A DNA stretch of 64,000 bases from Angiostrongylus vasorum (taxonomy: Eukaryota; Nematoda; Chromadorea; Rhabditida; Metastrongylidae): contig JADANN010000080.1 in NCBI GenBank assembly GCA_018806985.1, positions 62,001 to 126,000 on the forward strand. Direction: 5' to 3'. Made by a program: the position numbers and the translations under genes. Shown in pieces: positions 51,001 to 61,982 of this stretch; the first letter of the stretch is position 1, and each line of letters begins with the position of its first letter. Below the pieces are notes generated by a model. It searched no databases and had not been told where the DNA came from. It saw only the letters and a list, made by a program, of their open reading frames with translations.

Positions 51001-53394
51001 CCGAATGAACTCAACGATGCGGGAAAAAAAGATTGGATTGTATATAAATAGAAAGAAGACCCAGTTCATGAAGATCCCCTTGTGAGAAGGCGAACAATCG
51101 GAACTGGATGGTTCTGATTACAGAACCCACTTTGTACTGTAAGCTGGACGTTCAATGAACGTGGACAGCAACATGCGGGAGGAATTGGACAGAAGAAGGA
51201 GAGAAGCATCAGGCGTTTTCGGAAATCCAACAAGCCACAAGCCACCGATCAACTAACAAACCCAAAATTCTGCACTTAACGTTTCGATTCAACGGTCCTC
51301 CGAGCGCTCCGTTTCTCAGCGGAGATGTGAGTTAATATTTCAACCACGCCAAGAAATCTGCACAAAACTCAAAGAGCGCAATGACGATGTCCCTCTGAAA
51401 TTTAATTGTCATTCATAACGTTTAGCCGGAATGCGCAGCTCAGATATTCGAAACCTATCTCATTTTTGGGATCCACGAATATCTACATCGATAGCGGACC
51501 AAAGAAGGGAAACAGATGAGAGACGGACGAAATGAACAGCGGAGTGACCTTTAAGAGAATGCAAACCTCTTAGAAGAACACCCAAACGATGGGCGAGAGC
51601 ATTCGTGGTAAACTCCAACCATCTGCGCTCGCAGATGGAGACGATTTCAGGATTATGGAATCGGCTTTGTGGACATCAACATGTTCGGAGCAGACCACCA
51701 CCATGGAGGACGAATGAGCCGGCCAGAAATGAGTGGAAATTATGCTGAAGCTAGCACAACCAGTGAAGACGCTCCATTCAAGTATTCAAGTAAGTAAGTA
51801 AGTGATTTAATCAAGGATCCAGCGCAACAGTATGACAATGTATTTTTGGCAGACGATAGAAATAAACATACCGCAATATTTGCTCAGCTGGAAGATGCCA
51901 AAAATCAGTATGATATTTCAAAAATGTGCTTGCAGTGAGAAACCCCGCGGCTGGGCCAAAGACAGCAAACGAATAGAAAATACCAACAAACAATGACGAA
52001 AGAGCCTTGCCCACATTTTCATCGATGTAAGAAACACCAATTGTAAACAAAGGAGTAGCGCCGATGCCATGTAGGAAATGCGCCACACAGAAGAGGAACA
52101 CGAACCGAAAGGTCCCAGGCTAAACCGTATAGAATTACGCACGAAGAAATGTTAATGGAAAAGTAAGACACATTAGATGTTAAAGCGAACCTGGTTTTGT
52201 TTTTCTGCTGCACAATAAGAGAGAGCCATTGCATTTGCATCTGAGAAATTCCATAGTGCTACGAAAAAAAAAGTTTTACGATCTCCGGAGAATATACAAA
52301 GAAAACGAAATAAAATTCTACTTTAAAAAACAAATGATCACCTTTGGTGGAACAGGAACCGAATGACTTATTGTCTTGGGTTGCAGAATAACTATCAGCT
52401 AACATATGAGGCGTTGAAAATAATATGCTACCAAAGGCAATAAGAGCAAGTCCAGCACCAAGTACGGACGGTTTACTATGCCGCCCACCAAAATAAGACA
52501 CCGGTATACAGAATAAAACATATCCAAAATCATAGAACTAAATAGGGGGCTAGTGACGCTTAAGGGATTAATTATTAAACCTCACATAAACCTGCGAACA
52601 ACACATACCTGCACAATACGACCCATAGTACTAGTACTCAGTTTGAAGCGACGTTCTATTGATGAGATAGCAGATGGTACAAGACCGTTCACTACAATAC
52701 CTTGTACTGCACAATACCAGCAAAGCAATATGATCATCCACTTTCGAGAACCCAAAAACGACAGCCAAGTTGGCCTAAAACAAATCCAACCTTGTGCCCA
52801 TGAACCTATTTCGCTTACAATTAACGAATGATAAACACACAAGACTTCCGAACGGTTTACCGCCTCATCGTAGTTGGAATGCGTTCCTGGGTGTCGGGGG
52901 TGCGATGTACAGCGGGGAGATTCATCCCCCTGCAGGGTATCCCAAGCTAAGGAGTTCGGCGTTTCCATCAGAAAACCCAGTTAAGAGTAAACCAATACTA
53001 GAATCCACCACCGTCCTGGTATCAAACTAGTCGCATGTTGGCAAATCCCCTCTGATCCACATAGGTCGCGACCGTCTGTGGTGGTGAGAAGCTGGGCAGA
53101 CTTTGCCCATGCTGACCTCGGGACTGCGGAGAAACACCATGGCTAAACCAGCAAAACTACGAAAAATGGAGACTATGTTGGGGCCCGCACAACCAGTGAG
53201 GATGGGCGGTCCAAGTATCTAAGTAAATAAACACCTAAGAATATATGAAACACAAAAAAAAACCAGGAAAGCGACAAAATATTGCGGAGCTTACGAAATA
53301 CCTCCATCTTCCGATACCACATTGCGATTCCTTCACAAGTACACTCATCTCCATCTCTATGATTTCGTTCTTCTTTTCCTAAAAAGTGAATCAT
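48055..53394 (-). CDS. Organic anion transporter, SLCO/OATP family
   Basis: A 12-TM plasma membrane exchanger of the solute carrier organic anion family. Exons (minus) are 53394-53318 (start uncertain), 52774-52609, 52537-52342, 52258-52191, 52119-51872, 50383-49887, 49787-49006 and 48207-48055 (TAG), all in phase, giving 728 residues. TM1 is at WMIILLCWYCAVQGIVVNGL, followed by ERRFKLSTSTMGRI. FYDFGYVLFCIPVSYFGGR lies in TM2. The family signature appears as DPSWVGAWWIGF near 50.34 kb, with Ser where the family has Arg. The Kazal-like extracellular loop, rich in Cys, is at 49533-49381. The last helix ALAMGILTTVLMVYGG is in the final exon, followed by an acidic cytoplasmic tail. The first exon holds CTCEGIAMW, which suits the usual pre-TM1 CG..W pattern, but it uses a GTATCG donor although a stronger GTAAGC lies 15 bases on. 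A further open stretch at 53600-53465 could be an earlier exon; phases do not fit. Confidence 0.92.
48475..48755 (-). repeat. tRNA-derived SINE, family A, in the last OATP intron
   Basis: AAGCTCTCGGCGTTGATCATCCCTGAGATATGTGCC opening, CAAGACAAGTCTGGTACCAATCTGCCAACCCCGGAGG body, and reversed head CCTCCGACCACTGCATTAAACGCGCCC. Same strand (head to tail) as the host gene. Confidence 0.75.
50585..51800 (+). mobile_element. 5'-truncated RTE element in an OATP intron, with preserved 3' end
   Basis: Begins in the reverse transcriptase (DHIQIATRVSEVCQKYHLPLFL, then FIDYKKAFSSIET). It continues through GLIKQHNIVNALH and the thumb region, and ends with KPLRRTPKRWARAF and NEWK at about 51.55-51.75 kb. 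The tail is CACAACCAGTGAAGACGCTCCATTCAAGTATTCAAGTAAGTAAGTAAGT. This is a different RTE lineage from the copies at 14.5 and 25 kb, and probably the same as the one at 57.9 kb. Its end matches the end of family B SINEs. Stops and frameshifts make it inactive. It lies antisense in intron 50384-51871. Confidence 0.8.
52849..53228 (+). repeat. RTE-tailed SINE, family B, in OATP intron 1
   Basis: CGAACGGTTTACCGCCTCATCGTAGTTGG opening and 3' end GGGGCCCGCACAACCAGTGAGGATGGGCGGTCCAAGTATCTAAGTAAATAAA. It lies antisense to the transporter, between the pre-TM1 exon and the TM1 exon. Confidence 0.78.
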
Positions 53395-53767
53395 GACTGC
53401 GACATAGATGCAGTCAAGTGATTTACATTCGAATGATGAATAGCCCTAGAACTGTATGGAGACTGACCTGCCACTGCCTATCATGAGCATCACGAATTCG
53501 ACGTGGTTTCTCGACATTACGGTAAGGCACACCTTGAGAAGCTTGTCGGCTGTGGCTCCTGAACAATTTCGCACTGGTAGAAGACAAAACAGGTCTAACC
53601 AATGAACCCTATTTGCAAATTATATTTACGCTTTTTTTAAATTTTGTCGATGTTCGATGAAAGTCCGGGCTCATCAAGATGTAACGCGTTTCAACATGAA
53701 ACTAAAAAAAGTGGACAAATCCACGGAACAGAGTTATTATTCAACGAAGCCTCATAAACAATAGTGG

Positions 53768-54010
53768 TAAAGTTTTCGGTGTTGATCAACCCCTGACGGA
53801 TGCACCACAAATTCTAATTCAACAAACATCGTTGCAGTGGTTGAACACATATCTGGCCAGCCCTATGACTTGCGGTGGCCTACCGATGTGGATGTCATTT
53901 GCTGACCACGGCAGGATAGAAGGCTTGGTGAGCCTCGAGCACGGGATTGAACCAATGACCACATGCGTATTTCCGGACACCTCTTATCACTGCGCTACAC
54001 ATTTCCCAAT
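53768..54010 (-). repeat. tRNA-derived SINE, family A, diverged
   Basis: TTCGGTGTTGATCAACCCCTGACGGATGCACCAC opening, GACTTGCGGTGGCCTACCGATG, then a shortened body and the reversed head CACTGCGCTACACAT. Confidence 0.65.
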
Positions 54011-55711
54011 AACCGGCATGAATGGTGATAACAGCGTGAACTGGCTACTGCTAACTTGTGCATACCATTTCGTAGCACGGCTTCGTGGCGGCGCTCCCAG
54101 ATCACCAGGTGCGGATCTCGTTTCCGCGTCAGCATCTGGATCTATACTGTTCTCCGTGTCTTTCGTCATGACATGGCCTAAATTTTCACTTTACAACATG
54201 AAAAAGCTCAATAGCTCGGTAAATCAATACAAAGTGAGACATAAAGCAACAATCTTTGCAGTAAACATTTGCAAACATGTGACATAGTCATTGGAAAACC
54301 TCTACTTATTCTAATTCAAGGAGAAAGATTCCAGTTTGTACAAATTTGTGCCACCAAACAACAAAGATGTGCGGTGGACCTCTTTGTATGAATGAGGCCA
54401 AGACCATACACTACTTTTACTCTGGTAATGCTAATAACTACCGTCAAGCAAAGAATGAAGATTTTTTTGTTCACATACTAAGTAGAAACTGGGAAAACAA
54501 AGATGGAGTACGGGACGTTGTAATACGAAACACTCCTCAGAGTGATTCGAAACGAGGAGTGTGATGGCCGAGCGAAGGGCACGAATGGCATTCCGCTTCT
54601 AACGAACCAAATAACCACATGGATGTAGCCCACCGAACCATGACAACGATGCTCGCTTTCCCCAGTAACACGGATTCACAACGACAATGGCGCAACGAGT
54701 TGTACACACCCGGATGCAAAACCCTGTCACTCCACCCACGTCCCACAATGATCCACACTGATAAAGTCAAGACAACGATTTGCCTTGATATCAGTCATAA
54801 AAACTATCCACATACTCTCACTGTGCTGGCGTAATTTGCAGCTACGGATTCGTGCGAAACACATCTATATGGAAAGGGACGGAGAGTATATGACTTAGTC
54901 AATGAAAGTAGAGAATCATTGAGGTTTCTACACGCTAGGGTATGGAACTGGCTCTTTCCACAAGCTATTATACAGATGGGTTTATTACGTAAGAAGTCAA
55001 TACGCAAAGATAGACAGATGAATGAGAAAAACGGTGACATTGAAGTGGAAACAACGGTTTAGGAAAAGGAATATGTGTGGGAACCTATATGCTACATCAC
55101 CTCCTCAGAGAGTATATCCTAATTATCTGGCGCATAATCGTGTGCAGGATGGTGTTTGTGGACGTAGAACTCCGGCATGCACCGAACGGTTCAGCATATC
55201 CCTCGAAATCTAGCTACACAGACGTCAGATCCCTAAGGGGTACGCCAAAAGAGCAAATATACAGATATAATATAAATAGGCTTCGAAGCAAAAGTCTGAC
55301 GCTCTTCATATCATCCGAGCAGGCGGTGCCCAATAGTAACACCGGAGCGCAACAGAGATAACCGGAGAACCTAATGAGCGACCGTAACACTCAGCGAATG
55401 AAGTTATTACAGATGATATAGGTGAGACACGAAATGATTTCTCCCTAACCATCATACGATTAATCATATTTCCATCAGTTACAAATATAAAAACAATAAC
55501 GTGTCCAAAATATTGTAACAGTATGTCTAGACAAAGAACAGTCATCAATAGCACTCAAGTATTCAACATCAAATGAACTTTCATTCTAATGCTGTTAAAT
55601 ATTTACGAATGCGACATTCACTACACCTCAGAACGAAACTAAACATTCAAAAAAACAATTACACACGAGCATGCATGCTAGCTAGGAGTTCTAATAAGAG
55701 TGACTCGGCTA
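54011..55711. other. Gap between OATP and NDUFV1 genes
   Basis: No supported gene. A small hairpin-forming stretch (CACTCCTCAGAGTGATTCGAAACGAGGAGTG) occurs near 54531-54562. The frames around 54.1 and 54.6 kb on both strands look accidental. Confidence 0.35.
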
Positions 55712-58700
55712 TCAAGGATGAGCACATGTCTTTTTTACACCCATCTCGGATTGCAATTTCTCAGAGAATTCAGCCATACGACGTTCCAACTCCGGGCGAA
55801 AATGACGAACGAGACCCCGAAACAACCCCACTGTAATAAAACTAAAACATCATTAGCTTCATTTCTGGAGATTTACTAAGTTCAGTGAGGAATTGTGAAT
55901 GAAAAAACGTTGTTATTAAAAATGTTTTGACAAGTAGCAGAATATGCAAGACCCTTGCTTTGCCCATTTTTTACCCTAACGGTGCTATCAGCAATCAGCC
56001 GTCAACAGAAATGATCTGGGAACCACAAATCGGCATTGAACCCAGAAACCAGGAAAACTGGCTGACAGAAAGTCAAAGGAAGGTTTTTGATGGTGCAGTG
56101 AATAACACTCAGACCTGCGAAGGGTTATCGCGAATTCGAGGCTCAACTGGGGTTTCGAGTTTTGCTCATATCTCAGCATCATTGTGGTTTTTGAAAACTG
56201 TCGATAATTTCTCCATTACAGAGTAGTGAAGGAGTTGAGAATCTAAGTGACCTATAGAAAAAAAATGTTCGATTGCTTTAAGAATTCATACACGTTTTAT
56301 AAAATGTTTTTCTAGTCTTAGATTTGCCCAAAAAAAACTGAAGACAAAATTTAAATATAGAATAATTCGAAGCAAAGCTGGCATCCGCAAATTCTAATTG
56401 GGGAACATTGGGAAACACATGTCCTGGGTGGATAAAAATGCCAGTTGTTCAATAGCTATCGTGTTTTAAATACGAACCTTGACGTAATGAACGTGAAAAA
56501 AAACACGTGTCGTTGGCCCCAGAAAATCAGAAAGAACTATTGTCTTGTAGGTAAAGATCTGTAGATTTCAACGGTTCCTATTCGAATCAATAACATTCAC
56601 TATTTTGAATGATTCCTACGAAAATAGGAACATTAGTGGTCGGGAAAGATCAGAGTAAAGTATGCAATACCTAGAATCTTCTTCATCTTCATTAATGCTA
56701 AGTGTGATGGGAATAAAGTTGCAAAAGATTCAATGAGTAGTTTACGAGTAATGTTAAAAAGGATAAAGCTGTCGGCGTTGATCAATCCCTAAAGGATGCG
56801 CCATGCATTCGACTTCATTAAGCATCGTTTGGAGGTGACTGAATGCATATCTGGCCTTTACATGACAATGACTCGCGGGTGGCCTACCGATGTATCAAGC
56901 CAGTGCTGCTATCGTTCCAGACAAATCTGGTACCAATTTGCCGAACCCGGAGGGATGGAACGCTAGGTGAGCCACAGGCGATGGGAACGATTCCACGTGT
57001 ATGTTGCAGGGCTCCTCCAACCACTGCGCCACACACGCCCTACGAGTAATGTTACCAGGTGAAAAACCAGAATTACTGAAGAAATCTAAACTATTTATTG
57101 CCTATATGTGTAAGCGATTTCTGTTACTCAATACACTAATGATCCAATAATAGGGTAACTGAGATCTGTCTTAACAGCCTAGGTTTCAAAAAAAGACATT
57201 CATAGCCAAGAACAAAAAAGAATCTAAAAAACAAAATCTGTTGAACTGATAACATCTTCTTTGAAATTTATTGTTTCGCTATAGCAAGTAAAATTACTGA
57301 AAGTATAACTGCCATAGAGGGTATGGCAGACATATTTGGTTAACGATATGGAAACGATCAAGGTGGAGATCGTAATTCGAGCTCAAAAAGCAACACCACG
57401 TATCAACCACAATAAAAAAAGGTCGGATATCATCACGGCTCATAGAGGCAACCATTCCTTTGGCCAGCGCGAATTTGATATCTTAGAAAAGACGACCACC
57501 TAGATTCTTCTTCATCTTCATTAATGCTACATGTGATGTGACCTGTCCAAGAATATATTCCTATACATAATCTACCTGCCAAAAAAGTGCAGCTTTCTAA
57601 AGTACTTTTCCATGCCATATGTCATAGGAAAACCGGAAGTAGGTCGTTCACTTTTATGTTGTTCACATATCTTGGCAGAAAAGAAAAGTGCGAAAATGAT
57701 CAGATGCACCTATCGACTAGAAGATGCCTCCAAGAATGGAACATGACCGCATAGTGATCTGCTATCAGTGCCATTGAATGATGTGACAATCAGTGAAACG
57801 TGATAAAGTATCTTGTAACATGAGACCACCGAGGTCATTGACAGATCTGAAACACACAACGAGTACCTTTCATCGACCTACGTGTGACACAAGAAATATT
57901 ATAACTTAATTTCATCCTTCAAAACGTACACGCCTATGAAACGCCGTTGAGCTGTTACCTCGCATGACTATTCTTCGACTAGAATCTTTGCCCTCAAAAG
58001 AAGATCAGTACCATCGATTGTTTCCCGCAAACCTTCGTAGCTAGTGAAAGCGAACTACATGCGTTTTACAATAATTGGTGGAAGAAACCCACAATGAAGA
58101 GCCATTCTATTAAACTATTATCTGAGAATTCAGTGCCGGACCAAGGGTCAATGGAAATGAATACAGGGTGAGAAAAGTTGGAACAGGAGACCAAAATGAG
58201 AGCGGAAACGCTCTTCCTAGACTCGTGTCCACAGCATATCCCTTCTAGGGAAATTCATTTTCTGCAGAAGAGATTGCCATGGTACATGGGAGTCCCGTAA
58301 AGGAAGGACTGATGCCGAAATCGAGCACACTCTCACAAACAGATGGCTTTTTGACACCTCCACGGTGCCACCATTCTGTAGTAGATCTGATCGTTGCCTT
58401 CTTTGTATAAAGATTAGATTTAGACAAAAGTTGAAAAAGAACTCTTGCTGTCGTCCAAATAAGAGGAGAGAAATCGTGCATGACGAGCATATTCCCAATC
58501 TCCTCATGTAATCTTTCCAAATATGACTGCCAAATCTAGCAAGACCCGATAGAAGACTAAGAGCAGCTTGTCGAAAGACTTAAAACTGTTGTCGAACACG
58601 CTTCAGTTCCACAAACAAGAAGAATAGACCCCCATCCCCATCACCTCTGAGGAGTTACTTCAGAAGAAAAAAAACGGAAGCTTGGTTCTATTAAAGCACG

Positions 58701-60951
58701 CATAGCAGAGTTGACAATGAATGCCAGTTATGGAAAATTTTTGCAGGAAGATTCAAATCGGTATAGGCCGAAAAAATTGTTGAAAGCAACTCAAAAACGA
58801 TCTGATCCGAAAAAGTACCGTTTGGATCGCAGCGACATTAATGTTCCGCTACCCCCGATGAACGAAGATGTAACCATCACTACATCCTGCCAACGTATGG
58901 AATAGATAACGGAAAAGTTCTACGCCAACCTTATCAGCTCCACAAGCCCTGTTGGATGGCGAAATCCCATGTGGAGAAGGGTTGACTCTTCCTCTGAATT
59001 TTGAGTTGTGAAAGAAAGCATTAAGAGATGGCACACGTCTATGATTCGATAATATTGTAACGGAATCCCTTCGAACTGCTAGCCACAAAGTACACGTATT
59101 TCAAGAAACTCACATGAATCTTACCCCCAAAAACGAAAAAATGGATGAGAAAGATCATGCACGGTTATCCTGTCTAAGAAGGATGAATGTCGCATAGATC
59201 ACATCTAAACAATATACTAGGTCATATCAGTCTGTTGGTAGTTTGTCCCTTGTCCCAACCTTTGTCGATTATGAAAAATTGTTTAACAGCGTCGCAATGA
59301 ATGCAATCTCTTCAGCTCTGGACAACAAAAGAGTGCATCCGCCCTTTAAAACAACTCTGGTTGACCGTTATTGGAAGTGCAGCACGAAAACACTTTCTTA
59401 TCGACCCTTTACCATACGCAAAAGAAAAGGGTTTAGACAAGTCAACACTATTTCGCCAAGATGTTTCTAGCCTCATCGTAGTGAAAAATGAAGTCGCTCG
59501 ATTGAGACGCAAATGACGTACGCATTTATGGCAAATTCCTACGAAAATCTACGTTTTGTTGACGAGATTACCCACTCTAGGAGTACCGGTGAAGCAGAGA
59601 GAACGATCATTGAGCTCAATGAAGCAGAAAGGAGGATGGACATGCATAAATTGGAAGAAGACCCAGTATATGGAAAACGGATGGTGCGAAGGTGAATAAA
59701 TCGAACTGGATGATTCTCTAATTACACAGACCACCTCGTCCAGATATCCTGGCATTCAATGAAGCAGAAAAAATAATTTGAAGGAGGAAATAGACAAAAG
59801 AAGGACAGCACTTCTAACCTTGGCGTTCAAGGTGTGACAAATAATCGACTTCAATGCGGTTATACCGCTTGTACATATCACATTTATGGGTCACTCGCAT
59901 CCAGAAAAGAGGAATGTGGAAGAAACACAGCACAACTGTGGCTCATTCATATGCAGAAAAGAGGACTGTTGAGGCAACGCAGCGTCACCAAAGGGATTCA
60001 TGAATGGAGCACAGAGTACAACGCACTTGCATTTGCAGATATACATTTGCATACACAGAAAAGAGCCTCTAAGAACGAAAGATTCCTGTTCAAAATTGTT
60101 TTGGTGATGACACTAGCAAGAGCAACTCTTTATATTCTTCTTAGCAAACACGAGGTGTTATTTTATTTCTTTATTTACGCACAAGCTGTCGGTGGATTTC
60201 ACCTTCCTCAGAACTTGGAAAGATCAAGTTGACCGCAATTTACCCAGGCTCTAAGAAAGACGAAATCCACTGAAACGTCAGCTTGCGCGTAAATAAGGAA
60301 ACAAAATAACACCTCGTGTTTGCTAAACAAGCATATAAAGAATTATTCGATCAATGCCGAGATTAATATACAGTCGGTCATGGGAGTTACCAGCAAGAGC
60401 ATCAGAAGAAAAAAAAGGAACACAGCAGGAATTCAAGTAGCAACATATCCAGTGTGATGAGAAAAGAGTGGTAACAGAATTATAAATGAAAAATTTAGGG
60501 TATTAGTCAAATGAAAGACTAAGTACAGCTTCCAAACTAAAAAAGAATTTGGACACCATATCGAAGTTCAGAAAAAAATTGGAAACCAAGTGATGGGTTC
60601 TGAGAATCACGTTTAATTATTCAATATACTTCCTGTAAATCAGCACATATTCCACTTTGGCTATGCCAAAGGAAATACATAAAATTACTGTAGCAAACCA
60701 GAGTGAAAAGAAATAAAAACGTTCAGAAAGTAGGCCATGTTTCCGCAACAGGTGAATCATCCACACCTACACTTGATGCTTTCATACAAGAGGAATTTTT
60801 GTGGCTGAAGTCAGCCCAAGTATATATTGTCCAAATATTAAATGTTTTATGATGGAAAAATCATAGACCATACATAAATATATATATATATATATATATA
60901 TGCATATACATATACATATATACATGCATACATACGCATATGTACAGATAT

Positions 60952-61040
<89 letters not shown>

Positions 61041-61982
61041 ATACCGAATTAGTGCCAAGAATTTTCTGTCTAACCTGTACTGGCCAAGCCGCTGCGTCTC
61101 CAAGTGCGCATATCGAGTGCCCTTCTATCTGTTTTGAGAGTTCCCAGATCATATCAATTTCACTTGGTTTCGCTTTTCCATCAACAAATCGCCACATTAT
61201 CTTATTTAACCAGCTAGAACCCTCTCGACATGGTGTGCACTGAACAGATGAACCAAACAGCATAAAAATGCAACAGTGTTCTCTGTTGGACAAAAAGACG
61301 TCTAAAATTTCCCACCTGTCCGCAGCTCTCATGCCTATAAAACAACGAAAGACGTGCAATACACTTGACAACATCTGCCTGAAATAAAAAAGAATAATAC
61401 AATGAAATAACCAAAATTTGAGTTCATCCATATGTCGCTAAGTGAAAGGAAAAAAAACCTGTTTGTTCATCACGATAACAGCTGCAGTTCCAAGACCAGA
61501 CTCAACCTCTGCTAGCGCGTCGAAATCCATCAGAACAGTATCGCAAATACTCTTAGGCAAAAGAGGTACAGACGATCCTCCAGGTATAATGGCGAGAAGA
61601 TTATCCCATCCACCAATAACTCCACCACAATGTCGTTCAATGAGTTCCTTAAGAGGAATGGACATCTCCTCCTCGACGGTGCATGGATTGTTAATATGTC
61701 CAGAAATACAGAACAGCTAAAAAATAAATCCATGGAATTTAAAATCGCTGAACAGCTAGGAGAATATAACTTGGATTTGAATCACATTACCTTCGTTCCA
61801 TGATTACGTTCACGACCAAAAGAAGCAAACCACTCTCCGCCTCGACGGCAAATCGTTGGTGCAACAGCAACAGTCTCAACATTCGTTACTGTTGTTGGAC
61901 AACCGAACAAACCGATGTCAGCTGGAAACGGCGGCTTCAGACGCGGTTTTCCCTGTTTGCCTTCCAACGATTCGATTAACGC
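55712..61982 (-). CDS. nuo-1: NADH:ubiquinone oxidoreductase 51 kDa subunit (NDUFV1), 3' half
   Basis: The mitochondrial matrix-arm subunit of complex I that takes electrons from NADH through FMN and iron-sulfur cluster N3. Exons (minus) are 61982-61791, 61716-61459, 61378-61316, 61239-61075 and 55816-55712 (TGA). They code for the C-terminal 260 residues of a family of about 460-470. Seen: [52 protein letters not shown], the cluster motif [11 protein letters not shown] split by an intron, the fourth cluster Cys in [16 protein letters not shown], and the last exon [14 protein letters not shown]. The first four exons have GT/AG ends and phase 0. The last exon, fixed by homology and phase, is preceded by TTTCGG instead of an AG. 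The FMN/NADH-binding N-terminal half is not found up to 64000. The 5.26 kb last intron holds an RTE copy, a SINE, a foldback element and a TA array. Confidence 0.93.
55817..55826 (-). other. Non-AG 3' splice site of the last nuo-1 intron
   Basis: On the minus strand the bases before the last exon read TTGTTTCGG, then GGTCTCGTTCGTC. The nearest AG (ATTACAG) lies 14 bases further upstream; using it shifts the frame and gives unrelated protein with an early stop. WPVQ joined to GLVRHFRP is the family-exact junction. Confidence 0.65.
56085..56215 (+). repeat. tRNA-like SINE, family D, diverged
   Basis: TTTTTGATGGTGCAGTGAATAACACTC head remnant, then CGAATTCGAGGCTC, then GAGTTTTGCTCATATCTCAGCATCATTGTGGTTTT tail. 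It lies in the last nuo-1 intron. Confidence 0.55.
56765..57042 (-). repeat. tRNA-derived SINE, family A, in the last nuo-1 intron
   Basis: A well-preserved copy: AAGGATAAAGCTGTCGGCGTTGATCAATCCC at the left, body through CCAGACAAATCTGGTACC, and reversed head CCAACCACTGCGCCACACACGCCC. Same strand as nuo-1. Confidence 0.78.
57900..59860 (+). mobile_element. Decayed RTE element in the last nuo-1 intron
   Basis: Endonuclease remnants appear near 58.0-58.45 kb: [32 protein letters not shown], and [12 protein letters not shown] in place of SDHRLL. The linker follows ([17 protein letters not shown] and [21 protein letters not shown] text near 58.65-58.9 kb). The reverse transcriptase start ([20 protein letters not shown] near 59.27 kb; [14 protein letters not shown] near 59.42 kb) and a thumb remnant to about 59.86 kb complete it. 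It resembles the copy at 50.6 kb more than those at 14.5 and 25 kb. Many stops and shifts; no 3' tail was recognised. Confidence 0.75.
60121..60346. repeat. Foldback (MITE-like) element with long inverted termini
   Basis: TTAGCAAACACGAGGTGTTATTTTATTTC...TTACGCACAAGCT (60141-60187) is repeated in reverse complement at 60280-60326 (AGCTTGCGCGTAAATAAGG...ACACCTCGTGTTTGCTAA). Weaker pairing extends to about 60121 and 60346. The inner part also pairs partly (GATTTCACCTTC against GACGAAATCC). No coding capacity was seen. It carries TGAAACGTCAGC, akin to the GAAACGT motif of repeats near 18.0 and 31.5 kb. Confidence 0.8.
60873..61045. repeat. TA-rich microsatellite
   Basis: Long (TA)n runs with ACATACATA interruptions. 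The array ends about 30 bases from the donor site (61074) of the last recognised upstream nuo-1 exon. Confidence 0.95.

Noticed and set aside
54531..54562. Short hairpin as a possible microRNA
   Set aside because: The stem is only about 12 bases with no extended pairing, too short for a miRNA precursor.
55816..55831. Using the ATTACAG acceptor for the last nuo-1 exon
   Set aside because: It adds 14 bases, shifts the frame and removes the conserved C-terminus; no upstream donor of matching phase was found.
60861..61103. Frame rich in YIYIYIYI on the minus strand
   Set aside because: Translation of the TA microsatellite read through from the real nuo-1 exon.
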